Shown: positions 19,401 to 29,439 of the stretch, in pieces
Numbering within the stretch: the first letter of the stretch is position 1
How the letters are laid out: each line of letters starts with the position of its first letter
Origin: Seminavis robusta
Lineage: Eukaryota > Bacillariophyta > Bacillariophyceae > Naviculales > Naviculaceae
Assembly: GCA_903772945.1 (NCBI GenBank)
Contig: CAICTM010000816.1
Location: 1-46,986 of the forward strand
DNA: 46,986 bases
Reading direction: 5' to 3'
Made by a program: the position numbers and the translations under genes
The notes under the pieces: generated by a model
Told to the model about the DNA's origin: nothing
The model's database searches: none
What the model saw: only the letters and a program-made list of their open reading frames with translations

Positions 19401-22277
19401 CTTGGTGCTTGTAGTCTCATCCTTCAGAGTTTCAGTGTCACTAGGATCACAAGGATCATTGGGTTCGACATCGGTAACAAAAATCTTGGGGTCGGGCTCT
19501 GGGTCTAGCATGGTGTTATCTTCCACGTGGACGACACTCTTCCCATCATCTTCTTCGATGATATAAACAACATCGGTCGTGCCTTCTGGATCTTCTGCAT
19601 CTATGCTTTGCTGCTGAACAACGACCTCGTCGTCGCAACTGTGGTCGCTGCTGAGATATCCGCTGGGTCTGTGCCCGTGGCCGTTCTTGGTACCAGGCAT
19701 TGATTCATTCTTTTCGTCGCCTTTTTTCTCTAAATCAATCACTTGAACTTCTTGGTCGCCTTCACCAACATCGTTCATTTCTCCTTCTCTCATCACCTCT
19801 TCTCTCATCACCTCTTGGCTCTTTATGGCGCTCAGGTTCGGAACAACGTTTTGACCGTCGACATCAATGACTTCATTGCTTCCGCTCTTGATTGGTAGAG
19901 GTGCGGGCTGAACACTGGAAGCACTTGGCTTTTTTGTGGGCGAAACGGCCACCGCAATGGGGATGAGAGGAGCTATTGGAGATGGAGGCGCAATCGGAGC
20001 AATAGCAGGGCTGACCATATCCTCAATCGTAGGGCTACGAACTTTTGGTCTAAACTCTTGTCGATAAGGACCTCGGTTTCCGTGGTGCTTGTCAAGCTTA
20101 CCCAAAATATCTTCATTGTCACTGCTTTCGTTCAGGCGCTTGATGACCTGATCATCACCTTCATCGGTCCGCTTCGGCTTGCTGTCGGCTACGCTAACCA
20201 GATCAACGAATCCTTCCCGCTGGTCTTCTGAGTCTCCTTTCAACCCATGCTGTTTGTGTTTCCTCAAATCAGCAACATGTTGCTGGACCTCCTCAAACAC
20301 AGCACGAATCGCTCTCTGTCTATTCTCTGCGTCATTTTCACGCTTTACAATGTGATCCAGTCTATCATTGATATCGTCATAGACCTTTGTGACTCTGACT
20401 TCAGAGTCAGCCGGTCCTCTATTAATCTTGTGGGTCGACGCGTCTGCTTCAGGTTCTGCCCCCTTCGTCGACGATGGGCTGTTGATCCGATTTGATTGCT
20501 TGGGGCTTGGGCCTTTTAGCTCGGCTCCTCCCACACTACCGGTACTATTCTCGTGATTTTTAGACGACCGTTTCTCTGCCAAGGGGTTTTCACGTTGGCG
20601 TTGCTCGTGGTTGTTGGCAACCAAATGACGGGGTGAGGTTTGCTTCGCGGTTTCGCGGCGAGACCGGGTGGACGATTCTCTTGCATTAGCTGCTCCAAGA
20701 ACAGCACTTGATTTCCCTTTCTCCTGGGTAATCGACTCCCCATCTTGTTCCATGGTTGCATCAGGAGACAATGTCCCGGTCTGTTGTTCTGCCGGAGGCG
20801 ACCCAACACTGGGATTGCGTCGGATTGGAATGCTACTTTCATCTCTGGTTGGACTACTGACGACGCTTCTAATGGCAGCGGGATTGGGGTCCTTGGTAGT
20901 CGCAAATTCGTCAATGTCTGCGCTGGTGTCTACGTACAAAGCACTGGTGGCACTGCGACTATCGAATCGACCGTACCCTTTCGAACTGTCACGACTCGCA
21001 CCCACCAGATCTGGCGTCGAGATAACTGTATTGTCATTGCCTTGAAGCATACTTGTGGCTGAGCTGTCCAGCTCCAAATTAAACACACTCTTCTTGGACT
21101 TGCGCCTTGCCCTGTTCCGACTGATCCTGCTACGGGCATTCTTGGCCTTCTTCTTGCGAAGTCTTCGGCTGAGATCTTGGTCCCCGCTGTTCAACAGTCG
21201 TTGACTCAAGTCGTCAATGTCAAAGTAGAAGACTTTCTTTTCTGAAGCTTGTGCCACGCTCATGCTTTCTCTGGTACTGTCGGGAGGTACGACAGTGCCA
21301 CCGCCATCCGAACGAGGACGATTGATAACACCGGGAACAGTATGCATGTCGTTGTCAGGGGCACTGTCAAAGGTAAAGACGCTTTCTTCCGGCCGTTTCA
21401 TCCTGTTGAATACCGGTATAGTAGCGCCTTGGACATGCCGTGTGGACGTGGTTTCCATTAGGGAGCGACTGTCCAACCGACTGGAGCTTGTCCCGAAACT
21501 ACTTCCATAGATTGGAGAATCATCCAGCAGCTGTTCATGATGCTTCTTGCTTAATGTGGAGGGCCGAGACAGACCGCCCGTTCGACCTCTCGCAGAGTGA
21601 ACGGGTCTGTCCCTTGTGTCCACCTCGTCGAGTAGCTGGAAGTTTCGAGAGCGACCAGGGCTCTGTCTGTATTCATTCTCAGCCATACCATCGTTGAGGG
21701 TGGTATCAATTGGATAATCGTCATAGTCAACCGGGGGATCTTCATTGTTTTCAACTCGATACACTCGGTTGGGCTCCACGTCTTGCTGTTGGGGCTGAGG
21801 ATGCTGGTGAGGGAATTCTTCGGGACGATCAAAGCCGCCCATCATGAAGCTGCGTCGCTGCGCAAAGTTGTGCACTCGCACAGCTTGTCGTGGACTGGAT
21901 TGGTTACTTGGGGATGCTGATAGGTTGGGTTGCGGCGATGGTGCTGGTTGCCGTGGGCTCGCATGATTGGAAGTGCTTGTATGGTGAGGACTGCCACCAC
22001 TACTGTGTCGAGGGCTGCCCTGTCGGGAATGCCGAGGACTACCGTGTCGTGCTCCTGCAGCATGGCGCGGTGAATGATGAGATCCAATCACCCCTCCAGC
22101 GCCAGAATGACGAGGGCTAGAGTGGATACTCGTTGTGGGTCGAGGACTCGAGTAGTGGCTGCTTGAGTACGTAAAATCATCTGCAAAATCATCGCCCCCA
22201 TAGTCCACCATATCAATCACTATTGGAGCATGTTCAGAGCGTCCATAACGTCTCGGTGAATAGCCTCTCTGGCTCAT
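16491..22277 (-). CDS. Giant disordered Ser/Lys/Glu-rich protein (1,928 residues)
   Basis: One uninterrupted exon of 5.8 kb with an ATG at 22277. The N-terminal 130 residues carry repeated Ser-Pro-Arg-His units (SPRHS, GSPRHSRQGSPRHSS), resembling phospho-regulated SR/RS-type or microtubule-binding disordered regions. The middle is acidic with scattered Asp/Glu runs, including a (GD)5 stretch near residue 1305 from a CCATCT repeat. The last third is Lys/Ser-rich (SSKVSSTKQSTKATKK). The C-terminus is strongly basic and helical (EEERERARKERRRAAALKRR, then KLRERRRAKLEQ). I recognise no folded domain. It is probably an intrinsically disordered nuclear or cytoskeletal scaffold; that is inference. 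The intact length of the frame argues strongly that it is a real gene. Confidence 0.8.
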   Translation of the reverse strand: MSQRGYSPRRYGRSEHAPIVIDMVDYGGDDFADDFTYSSSHYSSPRPTTSIHSSPRHSGAGGVIGSHHSPRHAAGARHGSPRHSRQGSPRHSSGGSPHHTSTSNHASPRQPAPSPQPNLSASPSNQSSPRQAVRVHNFAQRRSFMMGGFDRPEEFPHQHPQPQQQDVEPNRVYRVENNEDPPVDYDDYPIDTTLNDGMAENEYRQSPGRSRNFQLLDEVDTRDRPVHSARGRTGGLSRPSTLSKKHHEQLLDDSPIYGSSFGTSSSRLDSRSLMETTSTRHVQGATIPVFNRMKRPEESVFTFDSAPDNDMHTVPGVINRPRSDGGGTVVPPDSTRESMSVAQASEKKVFYFDIDDLSQRLLNSGDQDLSRRLRKKKAKNARSRISRNRARRKSKKSVFNLELDSSATSMLQGNDNTVISTPDLVGASRDSSKGYGRFDSRSATSALYVDTSADIDEFATTKDPNPAAIRSVVSSPTRDESSIPIRRNPSVGSPPAEQQTGTLSPDATMEQDGESITQEKGKSSAVLGAANARESSTRSRRETAKQTSPRHLVANNHEQRQRENPLAEKRSSKNHENSTGSVGGAELKGPSPKQSNRINSPSSTKGAEPEADASTHKINRGPADSEVRVTKVYDDINDRLDHIVKRENDAENRQRAIRAVFEEVQQHVADLRKHKQHGLKGDSEDQREGFVDLVSVADSKPKRTDEGDDQVIKRLNESSDNEDILGKLDKHHGNRGPYRQEFRPKVRSPTIEDMVSPAIAPIAPPSPIAPLIPIAVAVSPTKKPSASSVQPAPLPIKSGSNEVIDVDGQNVVPNLSAIKSQEVMREEVMREGEMNDVGEGDQEVQVIDLEKKGDEKNESMPGTKNGHGHRPSGYLSSDHSCDDEVVVQQQSIDAEDPEGTTDVVYIIEEDDGKSVVHVEDNTMLDPEPDPKIFVTDVEPNDPCDPSDTETLKDETTSTKESRRIEATRTDGPRRDAPHMEIPRKDAFVESPTNHILQDELKSTESRGNEILNCLDDEEDKGPVALGRPDIEQNDHEDRLEPDGSRLEVEDAKEAEHSDGDTFASLEELPSGTRVGAVNSPKSATSPKLEEAVLDDSDTDDGANLDIDREFERVVPLDKDDAPVNYSIKIDETLDRVARQNELEKQEMQQGKKLREEQTKASGRNTPRLERLERQSRDSTPKRSSPNRLSRKDEDDKANALLDNLSNGSLFSSDHEEPPRPRSNTPRADKSNSEKGGNFNPNFVDLEDEDDEEIEITTDNKRNLKKKQSTENGVVSLDYDFNLAISAASKSSSSASDLQEFPMSDQHGDGDGDGDGDNYGSGSSNVSSDISESTSGSVTDSSYDSFISIVETEDESDLEFFDEEGGFAENFMSNLVSSTFGWIEKKQEQLVCGFKSGDFDGPSLLRESMTRQKKSEAEEKSKTSKAMKSLRNAVASKYAREGPALSTTPSASVPASGEKKKSSHGKKTSRRAETALEFVEERHKRGKRAETPPNKKSPSSPGVDGEEQHHRNTEKSRKKSSDTVEKPERLKQHVADSRKKSLVDDRKESDSDMSAQAKVLPVSDEKKKATQKKASGNTQHDETVIATLKTTGTARTASSSKKSETKGSPSKNSRNPTKPSSRSTPSSSQYNFDFLSSEDEENVQDAAVKPSVPDPKRAEKEVKKTKTKKADINEDGRKKKPASTSKPIDGEKAASKNIVVNPVNEHKDSNVSSPSLLVSDQIKGKSKRSSSKQAIKARSKSPSPPRSHGTHDDKAPHISTNEAKGSLSPPRPATRSPSPRRAKSPIPSNGPQPERETGGLVDKSSKRVSSSKVSSTKQSTKATKKASKREKISSSKDSSSKVSQTTASKRTNSTRASRKSRANGRALSPAVERRDESDSDGDSANNMTEEERERARKERRRAAALKRRRKLRERRRAKLEQNLTDDTFG

Positions 22278-24167
22278 TGCAGCAAAGCCTCTAACGACAC
22301 CTCAATGTAGCTTGTCTTGTCTCCCTCAGACTCCGGTGATTCCTTCCGATGCACAGTCCACGTCTCCCTGTTGCATCTGCCTGTATTAGTAGCTAGCTCT
22401 ACTACGCTCTGATCCTTCTCTCTTCTTTCTAGTCTCGACTAACTTGTGCTGCTCACTTTCTGTTTTCTCCTTCTTCATGGACCTTGACTACAGCATCAAG
22501 GGAAACACAATACGGTGGAGGAAGAGTGTTGTTCAGGGCAGCAGAGCCTCTCCTTGCCTGGAGGGAGTGACTGTGCTCGAGGTTCGACAGAGCAGTTTAT
22601 GGCTGAGGCGATCTTCAGCGATTGGCGTGATGGGAAGTTCTCTAATTAACCATAATTGTTTAGGTCCGAGTGCGCACGCCACTTGGATTAAGGCCGCTAA
22701 TTTAGAGTAACTATGAGCCGATTCTTCGATATAGCGCACGGGGACATTTGATCCAATTCATGACGCCAACTTTTTTGCTAACCGGTTTTCCAAGCCCGTC
22801 TCACACGAGCTGGCCATGGTTCTTGCTTGCCACTCTTGCTGCTACATGTAGCTACTAGAGAGCTACCTGGTAGCCAGAGTAGCTATGCATAGCAGTGGTT
22901 AATGGCTTTAAAGAGCCTCTCTAGCTAGCTTGCTAGAGTGTTGCCGTTTTCATTTTCCATGCAGTGTCGTCCTTTGTACTAGCGTAGAGCTCTAGTACAG
23001 TAGGTTGCGCTCGCACTATTTCTTTGTCAGCAAAGCAGGAGATTGGGTAGGGTAGCGAGCCTACTATTATTTGCCCCGGGCCGTCACTACGAGCTCCCTT
23101 CACCAGCAATAGCTCAAGAAATTCGGTGAACTAGTACGCCCAGGACAAAAAGTACGAAGGCATTTTCACCAAAAGCTTTCCCAAAGCAGAGAAGACGGCA
23201 ACGGTAGTATTTTAGCCTAAAAATGCTCAATTTCCAATCGAGGAGGGAAAGCAGCAAGGCACCAGCCATGGTACCAACGCATGTACTCAGTAACAGTTGG
23301 ATATGGGGAAGTACACTGTGTATCTCTTGTACCGGTAGACACTGACAATGAATGAACATTTCCCATCAACTTGCTGCTATCTAGCTATTCTTGTAGCCAG
23401 GTACTGGTAGCATCGCCACACGGCAGCAAGAGCTGCAGCAACAGCTGGCCTGTTAGCTGGGGGTCTGGGAAAAGGACTCGATCGACTCGCTCGACTCGGA
23501 CTCGACTCAGGACCTCCCGTGTCCTTCAATCGGGGTTGATGTGCGTCCACCCTGAGTCATCCCTAAATACTGTACCCACCACTTCCGTTGAGACTTATGT
23601 CATTTTGATTGCTGTATTCATAGACATTAATGCTTTGAGTAGAGCTCACGACTAATAATCCTAATCTCAGACCGAATTGTTGTCACAATTCTGTAAACCC
23701 TAATTGTTCGGATGACTAATTAGAAGTTTTTGCTCCATAGTGCCATATTTCGCGCGTTAAATGAGGTCCCACTCAAATGAGACGCCGTTCCCTCTCATCA
23801 TCACGTGACATACTACCAGTTACCAGTAACAAACAACAAAGGGAAGGAACACAAGCAAATAGGTATACAGCCTTCCTGGTACTAATACATAGTTTGGCCA
23901 GGAAGTACAGTAGTGGAAGCCAAGTTAACAAGGCAAACCTACATGTATCATCCAAGCAATCCTACCGTACGCCAAGATTGGCAGCACCCATCAAGTCAAG
24001 ATAAGCGTTTCCATCAAGAAGTAATCGTACAGTGCCGCCGCCAACCTAACTAGCTAGTAGGCATAGGGTCATTACCCTTCCATCCCATCCAAGTCAACAA
24101 GAACACCCCATTAAGCTACTAGGGTAGCCGAGTCGAGTCGATTCATCATTCAGGAATCCAGCAAGCA
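22278..24167. other. Divergent intergenic region, no supported gene
   Basis: Between the starts of the 22277 (minus) and 24294 (plus) genes. It holds many CTAG/GTAC repeats, a run of GACTCG units at 23477-23510 (GATCGACTCGCTCGACTCGG), and a TACCGGTA at about 23329. No ORF here looks coding. Confidence 0.5.
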
Positions 24168-24173
24168 TATAAA
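24168..24173 (+). promoter_or_regulatory. TATAAA box
   Basis: 126 bases before the ATG at 24294, with no ATG in between. A GAGTCGAGTCG repeat lies about 35 bases upstream. Confidence 0.5.
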
Positions 24174-24293
24174 CGAACTAACCAAGCAACCAAGAGGCTA
24201 CCTATACCAGAGTCTTTGATACGCAAGAAGGTAGCACAAAACCAAGCTACCAGTACGACAATTAGCAACCATCAAAATCCGTCGATTGGCAAG

Positions 24294-25655
24294 ATGATGG
24301 AAGCATCAGAATTTGACGATGAGCTCAGCTGCGTTAGCGGGGATGGTCCCATGTTCACTGTCGATGATGACGAAATCAATATCGGGGGAGTCATTCCTGA
24401 TACCGAAGAGGTTTTGCGGCAAGAATCCGTTGAAATGAGCATGCGACAGCGAACTCGAGTGGGTGGAGCAGCTGTGGCAGGAGGCGTCACAGCAGCGTTG
24501 TTATCGGTGCCCTTGGTGGCTGTGAGTGTGACAGCCTTGGCCATTACGGCGCCAGTCGTTGGAGTCACAGCAGCTGGCGGAGCAGCTTACATGGCCGCCA
24601 CAACGGGCACATCCCCACTAGAACCGATGCCTGATGCTAGAAAGAAGGAAGAATCAGAGGAGAAAAGAGAGCAGAAGCAAGACAAGGAAGAAGCCAGCTT
24701 GGAACCTGAGCAAGACAACAATGTCACAGCAACCGAAGCACAAGAAGTGAGCTTGGCAACCGAGACTATGGCAGCACGGAGTCGCCTACGATGGGTGCCT
24801 GGTGTCTTTCAAAGAACTCGGAAACCTCTTGAAAAGGCGGAAATTGACATGAAAAAAAAGCGAGATAACGATGACGCGTCTGAGCATACGGATGCCTCGT
24901 CTTCTGAATTGAATGAGCTTGTTCATGACGACATGGATGACAATATTTGTGAAAATATCGACGAAGAAATAAAGCAACAACCAAAGGGCCCAGGGCTACG
25001 AATGGGAGGAATGATGTGGATTATGGCAAGCAAAAACAGCCCTTCAGGAGAAGTTGAGACGATAGAAGAAGCGGAGGACGCCAACAGCTTTGATGACAGA
25101 GAAGAAGATCCAGATCAACCAGCTGGCAAAGCAGCAACACCGGAAAAGAATACTAACAGAGGCATTTTTGGATGGGTGACGCAGCGGAGACAGAATGAGA
25201 TGGAACAAACTCCGTCCACGGAAGAAGAGCAACGAACAACACCAACCAAGGCCTTGGAAGACGACGAGGACGACAAGACACTGGAATCTCCAACTTCGAG
25301 CAACTCTGGTGGTTTTGACACCCCAGTTAAGGCAGCTCCTCCCACCTCGAATAGTTGGGTGCCACCCGTGTTGGCGCGACACTTTGGACGACTGTCACGA
25401 GAGGCCGACACGGAAAGTGGCGACGGAGAGTCGGATAGCAGCGGAAGCTACAGTGGTGGTAGCATCTACGAAAGCGGGGAAGATGACTACGATTCGGAGA
25501 GCGACGACGATAGTAGTGAAGAGGAGGTGGTATTTGGTTACGATGACAGCAGCATCGCTAGGCATACTAGTAGTTCTCCAAAGATGGCGCTGTTTTCAGG
25601 AGAGGATTTGGTGGAGGGACCTCTTGCACAAGTCAATCCTCCGGCTATTGTGTGA
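24294..25655 (+). CDS. Acidic protein with a glycine/alanine-rich hydrophobic segment, unknown function
   Basis: A 453-residue single-exon protein. Residues 1-55 are acidic, followed by a roughly 50-residue Ala/Val/Gly hydrophobic stretch (AAVAGGVTAALLSVPLVAVS, then VGVTAAGGAAYMAA) that could make one or two membrane passes. The rest is highly charged and low in complexity (EEKREQKQDKEEA) with short conserved-looking islands: RSRLRWVPGVFQRTRKPL, GGMMWIMASKN, GIFGWVTQRRQ, SWVPPVLARHFGRLSRE. The acidic Ser/Asp tail contains SESDDDSSEEE. The repeated W-V/W-M islands may be short binding motifs. The frame is open upstream without an ATG; the start chosen is the first ATG after the TATA box. No family recognised. 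Confidence 0.65.
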   Translation: MMEASEFDDELSCVSGDGPMFTVDDDEINIGGVIPDTEEVLRQESVEMSMRQRTRVGGAAVAGGVTAALLSVPLVAVSVTALAITAPVVGVTAAGGAAYMAATTGTSPLEPMPDARKKEESEEKREQKQDKEEASLEPEQDNNVTATEAQEVSLATETMAARSRLRWVPGVFQRTRKPLEKAEIDMKKKRDNDDASEHTDASSSELNELVHDDMDDNICENIDEEIKQQPKGPGLRMGGMMWIMASKNSPSGEVETIEEAEDANSFDDREEDPDQPAGKAATPEKNTNRGIFGWVTQRRQNEMEQTPSTEEEQRTTPTKALEDDEDDKTLESPTSSNSGGFDTPVKAAPPTSNSWVPPVLARHFGRLSREADTESGDGESDSSGSYSGGSIYESGEDDYDSESDDDSSEEEVVFGYDDSSIARHTSSSPKMALFSGEDLVEGPLAQVNPPAIV

Positions 25656-25996
25656 ATTGACAATAGCAATGATCAAGCGAGATACAAAGAGAGTTCATAC
25701 CGGTAGAGTGAGCATGGGACGGATCCGTCCCTGCGCAATAGTTCCCCATTGTTTTTCGTTTTGGGGATAATCATTGCTGTTTTAGAAATAAGACAATGGT
25801 GGACACTGTTCAGCACCTGATGATTATAAGCAAACTGTACGTTATTCAACTTGTTCTGAAGTCTTCCGGTGTTGACCGCGATCGTTGTTGTCGAAGTCTC
25901 AGAGAGACACTCTTGTTTTGACTTCCAGACCCGCAATTATTAAAAGTACGTATAAATACGAAGGGGTTGCTTAGTTTTCGCGCAAAACAATTCCAT

Positions 25997-27232
25997 CTAT
26001 TTGATCTTGGCCAGCGTATCTGCCAAGGTTTTCTCCAGGGTTGCATGAAAAACCTCTTCCATTTTGGCTGCCAATCCTGGCTGATGTTGTGGGTTGACAC
26101 AAGCCACATTGGACCAGTCATGAAACGATCCATATACGTCGACCCAGCACCCAGAAATTCTCCACAGCCTGTTCTTTCCGGACCAATAACATGCCATTCC
26201 ATATCCCTCCAGCATATCAATGGCATCCCTTAAGTTCTGATTGGCCCAATCACCGACATTGTGAAATTCGAACTCAAGATAGTCGGTTCTTTGGAGTGTC
26301 CTGGGACCAGCCTTCATGACAGTGTAGTCGTATCCCTCAACATCAATGGCTATGAAGGGTATCCGACTTGTACTGCCAGCCTTTCCATGATCCACGTGCT
26401 TGGCGACAAATTCATCCATGGTCATTGCAGGGACATCTGTACAAATGTTCTTCCACTCCGGCTTTTCGGCGCAAGATCCCAGTCCAGTGGCTTCGTATCC
26501 GGCCCCTGTATTGGGAAAGGTAATTGTACCCACTCCTGGTTTTCCCGCGAGAGCCACATTGTGAATATGCATACCGTTTTGTGCTGCTGCGGTCATCTTG
26601 GCAGCATGTCTCAACTTTTCGGCAGTATTGGGAACTGCTTCTACACAGTGGATTTCCACCGGTCGCTTCGGTAGAGACGGATCCAACGCATAAATTGACC
26701 TGGTCTCTGTGTCTTGTCCACAAGCTCCTGGAGCTGGAATGTCTAGGTGGGATTTCCACTTGTCCTTGTCAAAGACGTCTCTTTTCCTGGAAACATCGGC
26801 CGCAACTCGCACGGCATCATACCCCTTGTTGCACCCAAAATTCAAAAAGACGAAGTTGTTGTCGGCTGGGTAAGTTTCGAAATATTCGGAAAGCCAGGCG
26901 TCCGATACGGGACACCGCGACAGGTATGCGACATGACCAGCCGTCGGCAACTCTCGTTGGATCATTTGTCGCTCCAAAAAGGAGCATTTCTCGATCACTG
27001 AACTTGCTGTGCTTCTGACTGCATTGCCGGTACCAGTACTGACTGATGGCACCGAAGCATCCAACGCCGAACTGACAGTTGCCCAACCCCTTCCCAGCTG
27101 TGCCCCCGCTGCCAACAGGACAAAGCTAGAGAGAACAGCCTTGATAGCACTGCTGATACTATACTTGTTTCTGGCTTTCCAGTCCTCCTCTTTTCTGCTG
27201 CTTGGCTTTGGTTTGGGCTTCGGCTTGGGCAT
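25997..27232 (-). CDS. FkbM-family methyltransferase, membrane-anchored
   Basis: A 411-residue protein. Residues 1-22 are basic with (KP)4. One hydrophobic helix follows at about 25-45 (ISSAIKAVLSSFVLLAAGAQ), suggesting a type II membrane protein facing the secretory lumen. The catalytic part shows the SAM-binding start FLNFGCNKGYDAVRVAADVS, then HCVEAVPNTAEKL, and the FkbM hallmark FIAIDVEGYDYTVMKAG. FkbM enzymes O-methylate sugars or small-molecule hydroxyls; the substrate here is unknown. A short tail follows (CYWSGKNRLWRISGCW, DWSNVACVNP). Similar secreted FkbM proteins are common in diatoms. Single exon. TCGAGTC/GACTCA repeats sit just upstream of the start. Confidence 0.85.
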   Translation of the reverse strand: MPKPKPKPKPSSRKEEDWKARNKYSISSAIKAVLSSFVLLAAGAQLGRGWATVSSALDASVPSVSTGTGNAVRSTASSVIEKCSFLERQMIQRELPTAGHVAYLSRCPVSDAWLSEYFETYPADNNFVFLNFGCNKGYDAVRVAADVSRKRDVFDKDKWKSHLDIPAPGACGQDTETRSIYALDPSLPKRPVEIHCVEAVPNTAEKLRHAAKMTAAAQNGMHIHNVALAGKPGVGTITFPNTGAGYEATGLGSCAEKPEWKNICTDVPAMTMDEFVAKHVDHGKAGSTSRIPFIAIDVEGYDYTVMKAGPRTLQRTDYLEFEFHNVGDWANQNLRDAIDMLEGYGMACYWSGKNRLWRISGCWVDVYGSFHDWSNVACVNPQHQPGLAAKMEEVFHATLEKTLADTLAKIK

Positions 27233-29439
27233 ATTGAAACACAGAAGATAATAGTGAGGCGTCGAGACGTCGGCTTTTGGTTTTTTCAGTCGAGTGACTC
27301 AGTCGAGTCAGGAGTCCTCATTGAACGGAGTCGACAAGACATTATTGAGACATTGAAATGGTCACAATGACCTGACCGACAATTGCGTCCACCTCCCGTT
27401 CACATTTTCGTCCATTTTCCCTCCATCCTCTCTTCACCTACCGTAACTATTAATAATAGCTACGTACCGGTACTCTAGAGTACATGTACATGCAACTGTA
27501 GATTGGGTTCCTTGCTTTATTAGTTGGGCTGGCCAACTTCGCAGCAGCAGCACCGGCCTGGATAAAGAGACGTACGATCGCAATTGTACTGCATGAGATG
27601 CGTCATTGGTTCACTTTCACTCGTTTGTCGAGCTGTGAGAAACTCCATCGTGGAGACAACCTGACAGAAACCGACGCCCATTTGGGCACATGGCCTCTGC
27701 ACGGGCCCCGATGGGCCCCTACGGTAAAACACGTAGAACAGTTCCTAGAACCCATGCGAGGCTTTGCGAGTCGCAGCCACTCGCCCAGTCCCGCTTTTTG
27801 ATTGAAGTCGGTCAAGTTCTGTCACTTGACGAAAATAGTTATTACGCCGAAGAAAAAAAAAGAGCAGCAACAATTTCAGATAGTTGACAACAATCGAAAA
27901 AGGAGAGCGGAAATCCAGACTACCGGTAGCTAGAAGGAAGCAAGAGAATAAAGGAGGGAATAACTTGGCAAGTTGCTTTCAGTTCTTGAAAGTTGGACTC
28001 ACCTCAAAAAAGTCCCAGTTGGACAAGCAGACAAGCAGTTGCCCTGCCGTAGCTAAATCCAAGGAAGCTTCTCCATTTGCCTAGAGAGAAAAAAGCAGCG
28101 ATGGAAGCAACATCACGTCATGATGTCGTGCTCGCATTGTGGCAGAATGATGACTCCCAGCGCGCGGATTGAGAACAGAGCGAAACGAATGGGTCGGTTG
28201 TTGGCTTGATGCGATCCACTCCACTCTGATCTAATCTACATGCTATCTCTGATTAGTTGAATGGAAGACCGGTGTGAGCATGTAACCTTTTATCAAATGT
28301 AGCAAAAAGTGAGAGCTATTTTCTGGGTTTGACAGAGACAAGCCTCCAGGCTAGAGTTCGGGCACCCAGTGGCACGAGGCAGCAGAACTGTGTGGCGTGG
28401 TGGGTCAACTCTGTGGTTACTATTTCGGAATGTACCCTACTTGGAGAAACGAAATCAGTTTTCCATATTCTTCCGTCTTGAACCGCTCTTTGAAGCCGCT
28501 TGTGCTTGTACGAGGAGATTCTGAAGCCTCGAGTGTCTCGGTTGCTCAGCAAGCTAGCTGTGGTGTGTACTGCTACTGCCGTAGCTGGCTAGTGCAAAGT
28601 ATAGTTTGTTACAAAGGTGTGAAAGAGACGACGTACTCTGTAGTAAAATATGCTGCGATTTGCTTCATTACGATATGCTAGGCCATCGACCCGAGCCTTT
28701 TGTAATGCTCTTGCCGTCTTCCACGCTCTGAAGTTTGTTCGCTCGTTGATACGGCACTGTACCGTATGTGATTGTGTGATAAAGACTGCGCAAACGACTA
28801 CCTCAGTCTCCGTCAGATCGGAAAAATCAAATGTGGCTTCCTACGAGGGGTAGTTCGAGCACCCTTGGGTTCAATTTTTACGAATTCTTGGTCCGGCATG
28901 TACTGTCCCGTTAGTGTGGACAAGTGGTGCTTCATCAAGCTTCATCTTTTGCCCAGATTGAATTCTTCCCGCGTGTGCCGCTCAACAAGCCGTGTGTTTT
29001 GGGAAGTGAACTCAGCTGCGAGAATGTCATTTGCTGCACGGGAGACCGTCGAATCGGACGTTGTGGTGGCTGGACTCCTTTGGAATCAGAGCAGGGGCTC
29101 CTTTGCCGGTGTACCACGGAGAAGATTGTTGCGGGCCAGTATCCAGCAGATACAGAAGCCTTGATCAAGAGTGTCTCGGTTGCTCTACGGTCTGGTTTTA
29201 CAATGGCGAGCTGGCCAGTGCAAGTGAAATTTGTAAAGAAAGCTTGCACTGCAATTTACTGCTATCATATTTCTATCATTAAGTTCAGCTTTCTATGTTT
29301 GGTTATGCTTGGCTACACTACTGATCTTTGTAGGGTGTGGGCTGTTACACTTTCTGACTGGATGGATTGAATCATTCAAGGCTGGAGCTGCTTGTTGCTT
29401 GTGTGGGGGTGCCGATCGCCCTTATGTTTGTGAAAAAGT
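27233..29439. other. Long intergenic stretch, no supported gene
   Basis: It has TACCGGTA at about 27467 and 27923, a GTCGAGTGACTCAGTCGAGTC repeat near 27290, and a degenerate direct repeat (28518-28547 with 29151-29185). Open frames around 28640-29370 shift between frames, lack known domains, and are not called. Confidence 0.4.
28518..28547 (+). repeat. Left copy of a degenerate direct repeat
   Basis: GAGTGTCTCGGTTGCTC at 28531-28547 recurs exactly at 29169-29185. The match continues imperfectly on both sides (GATxCxGAAGCC before, AGCTGGCxAGTGCAA after). It is probably an old local duplication of about 100 bases. Confidence 0.55.
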
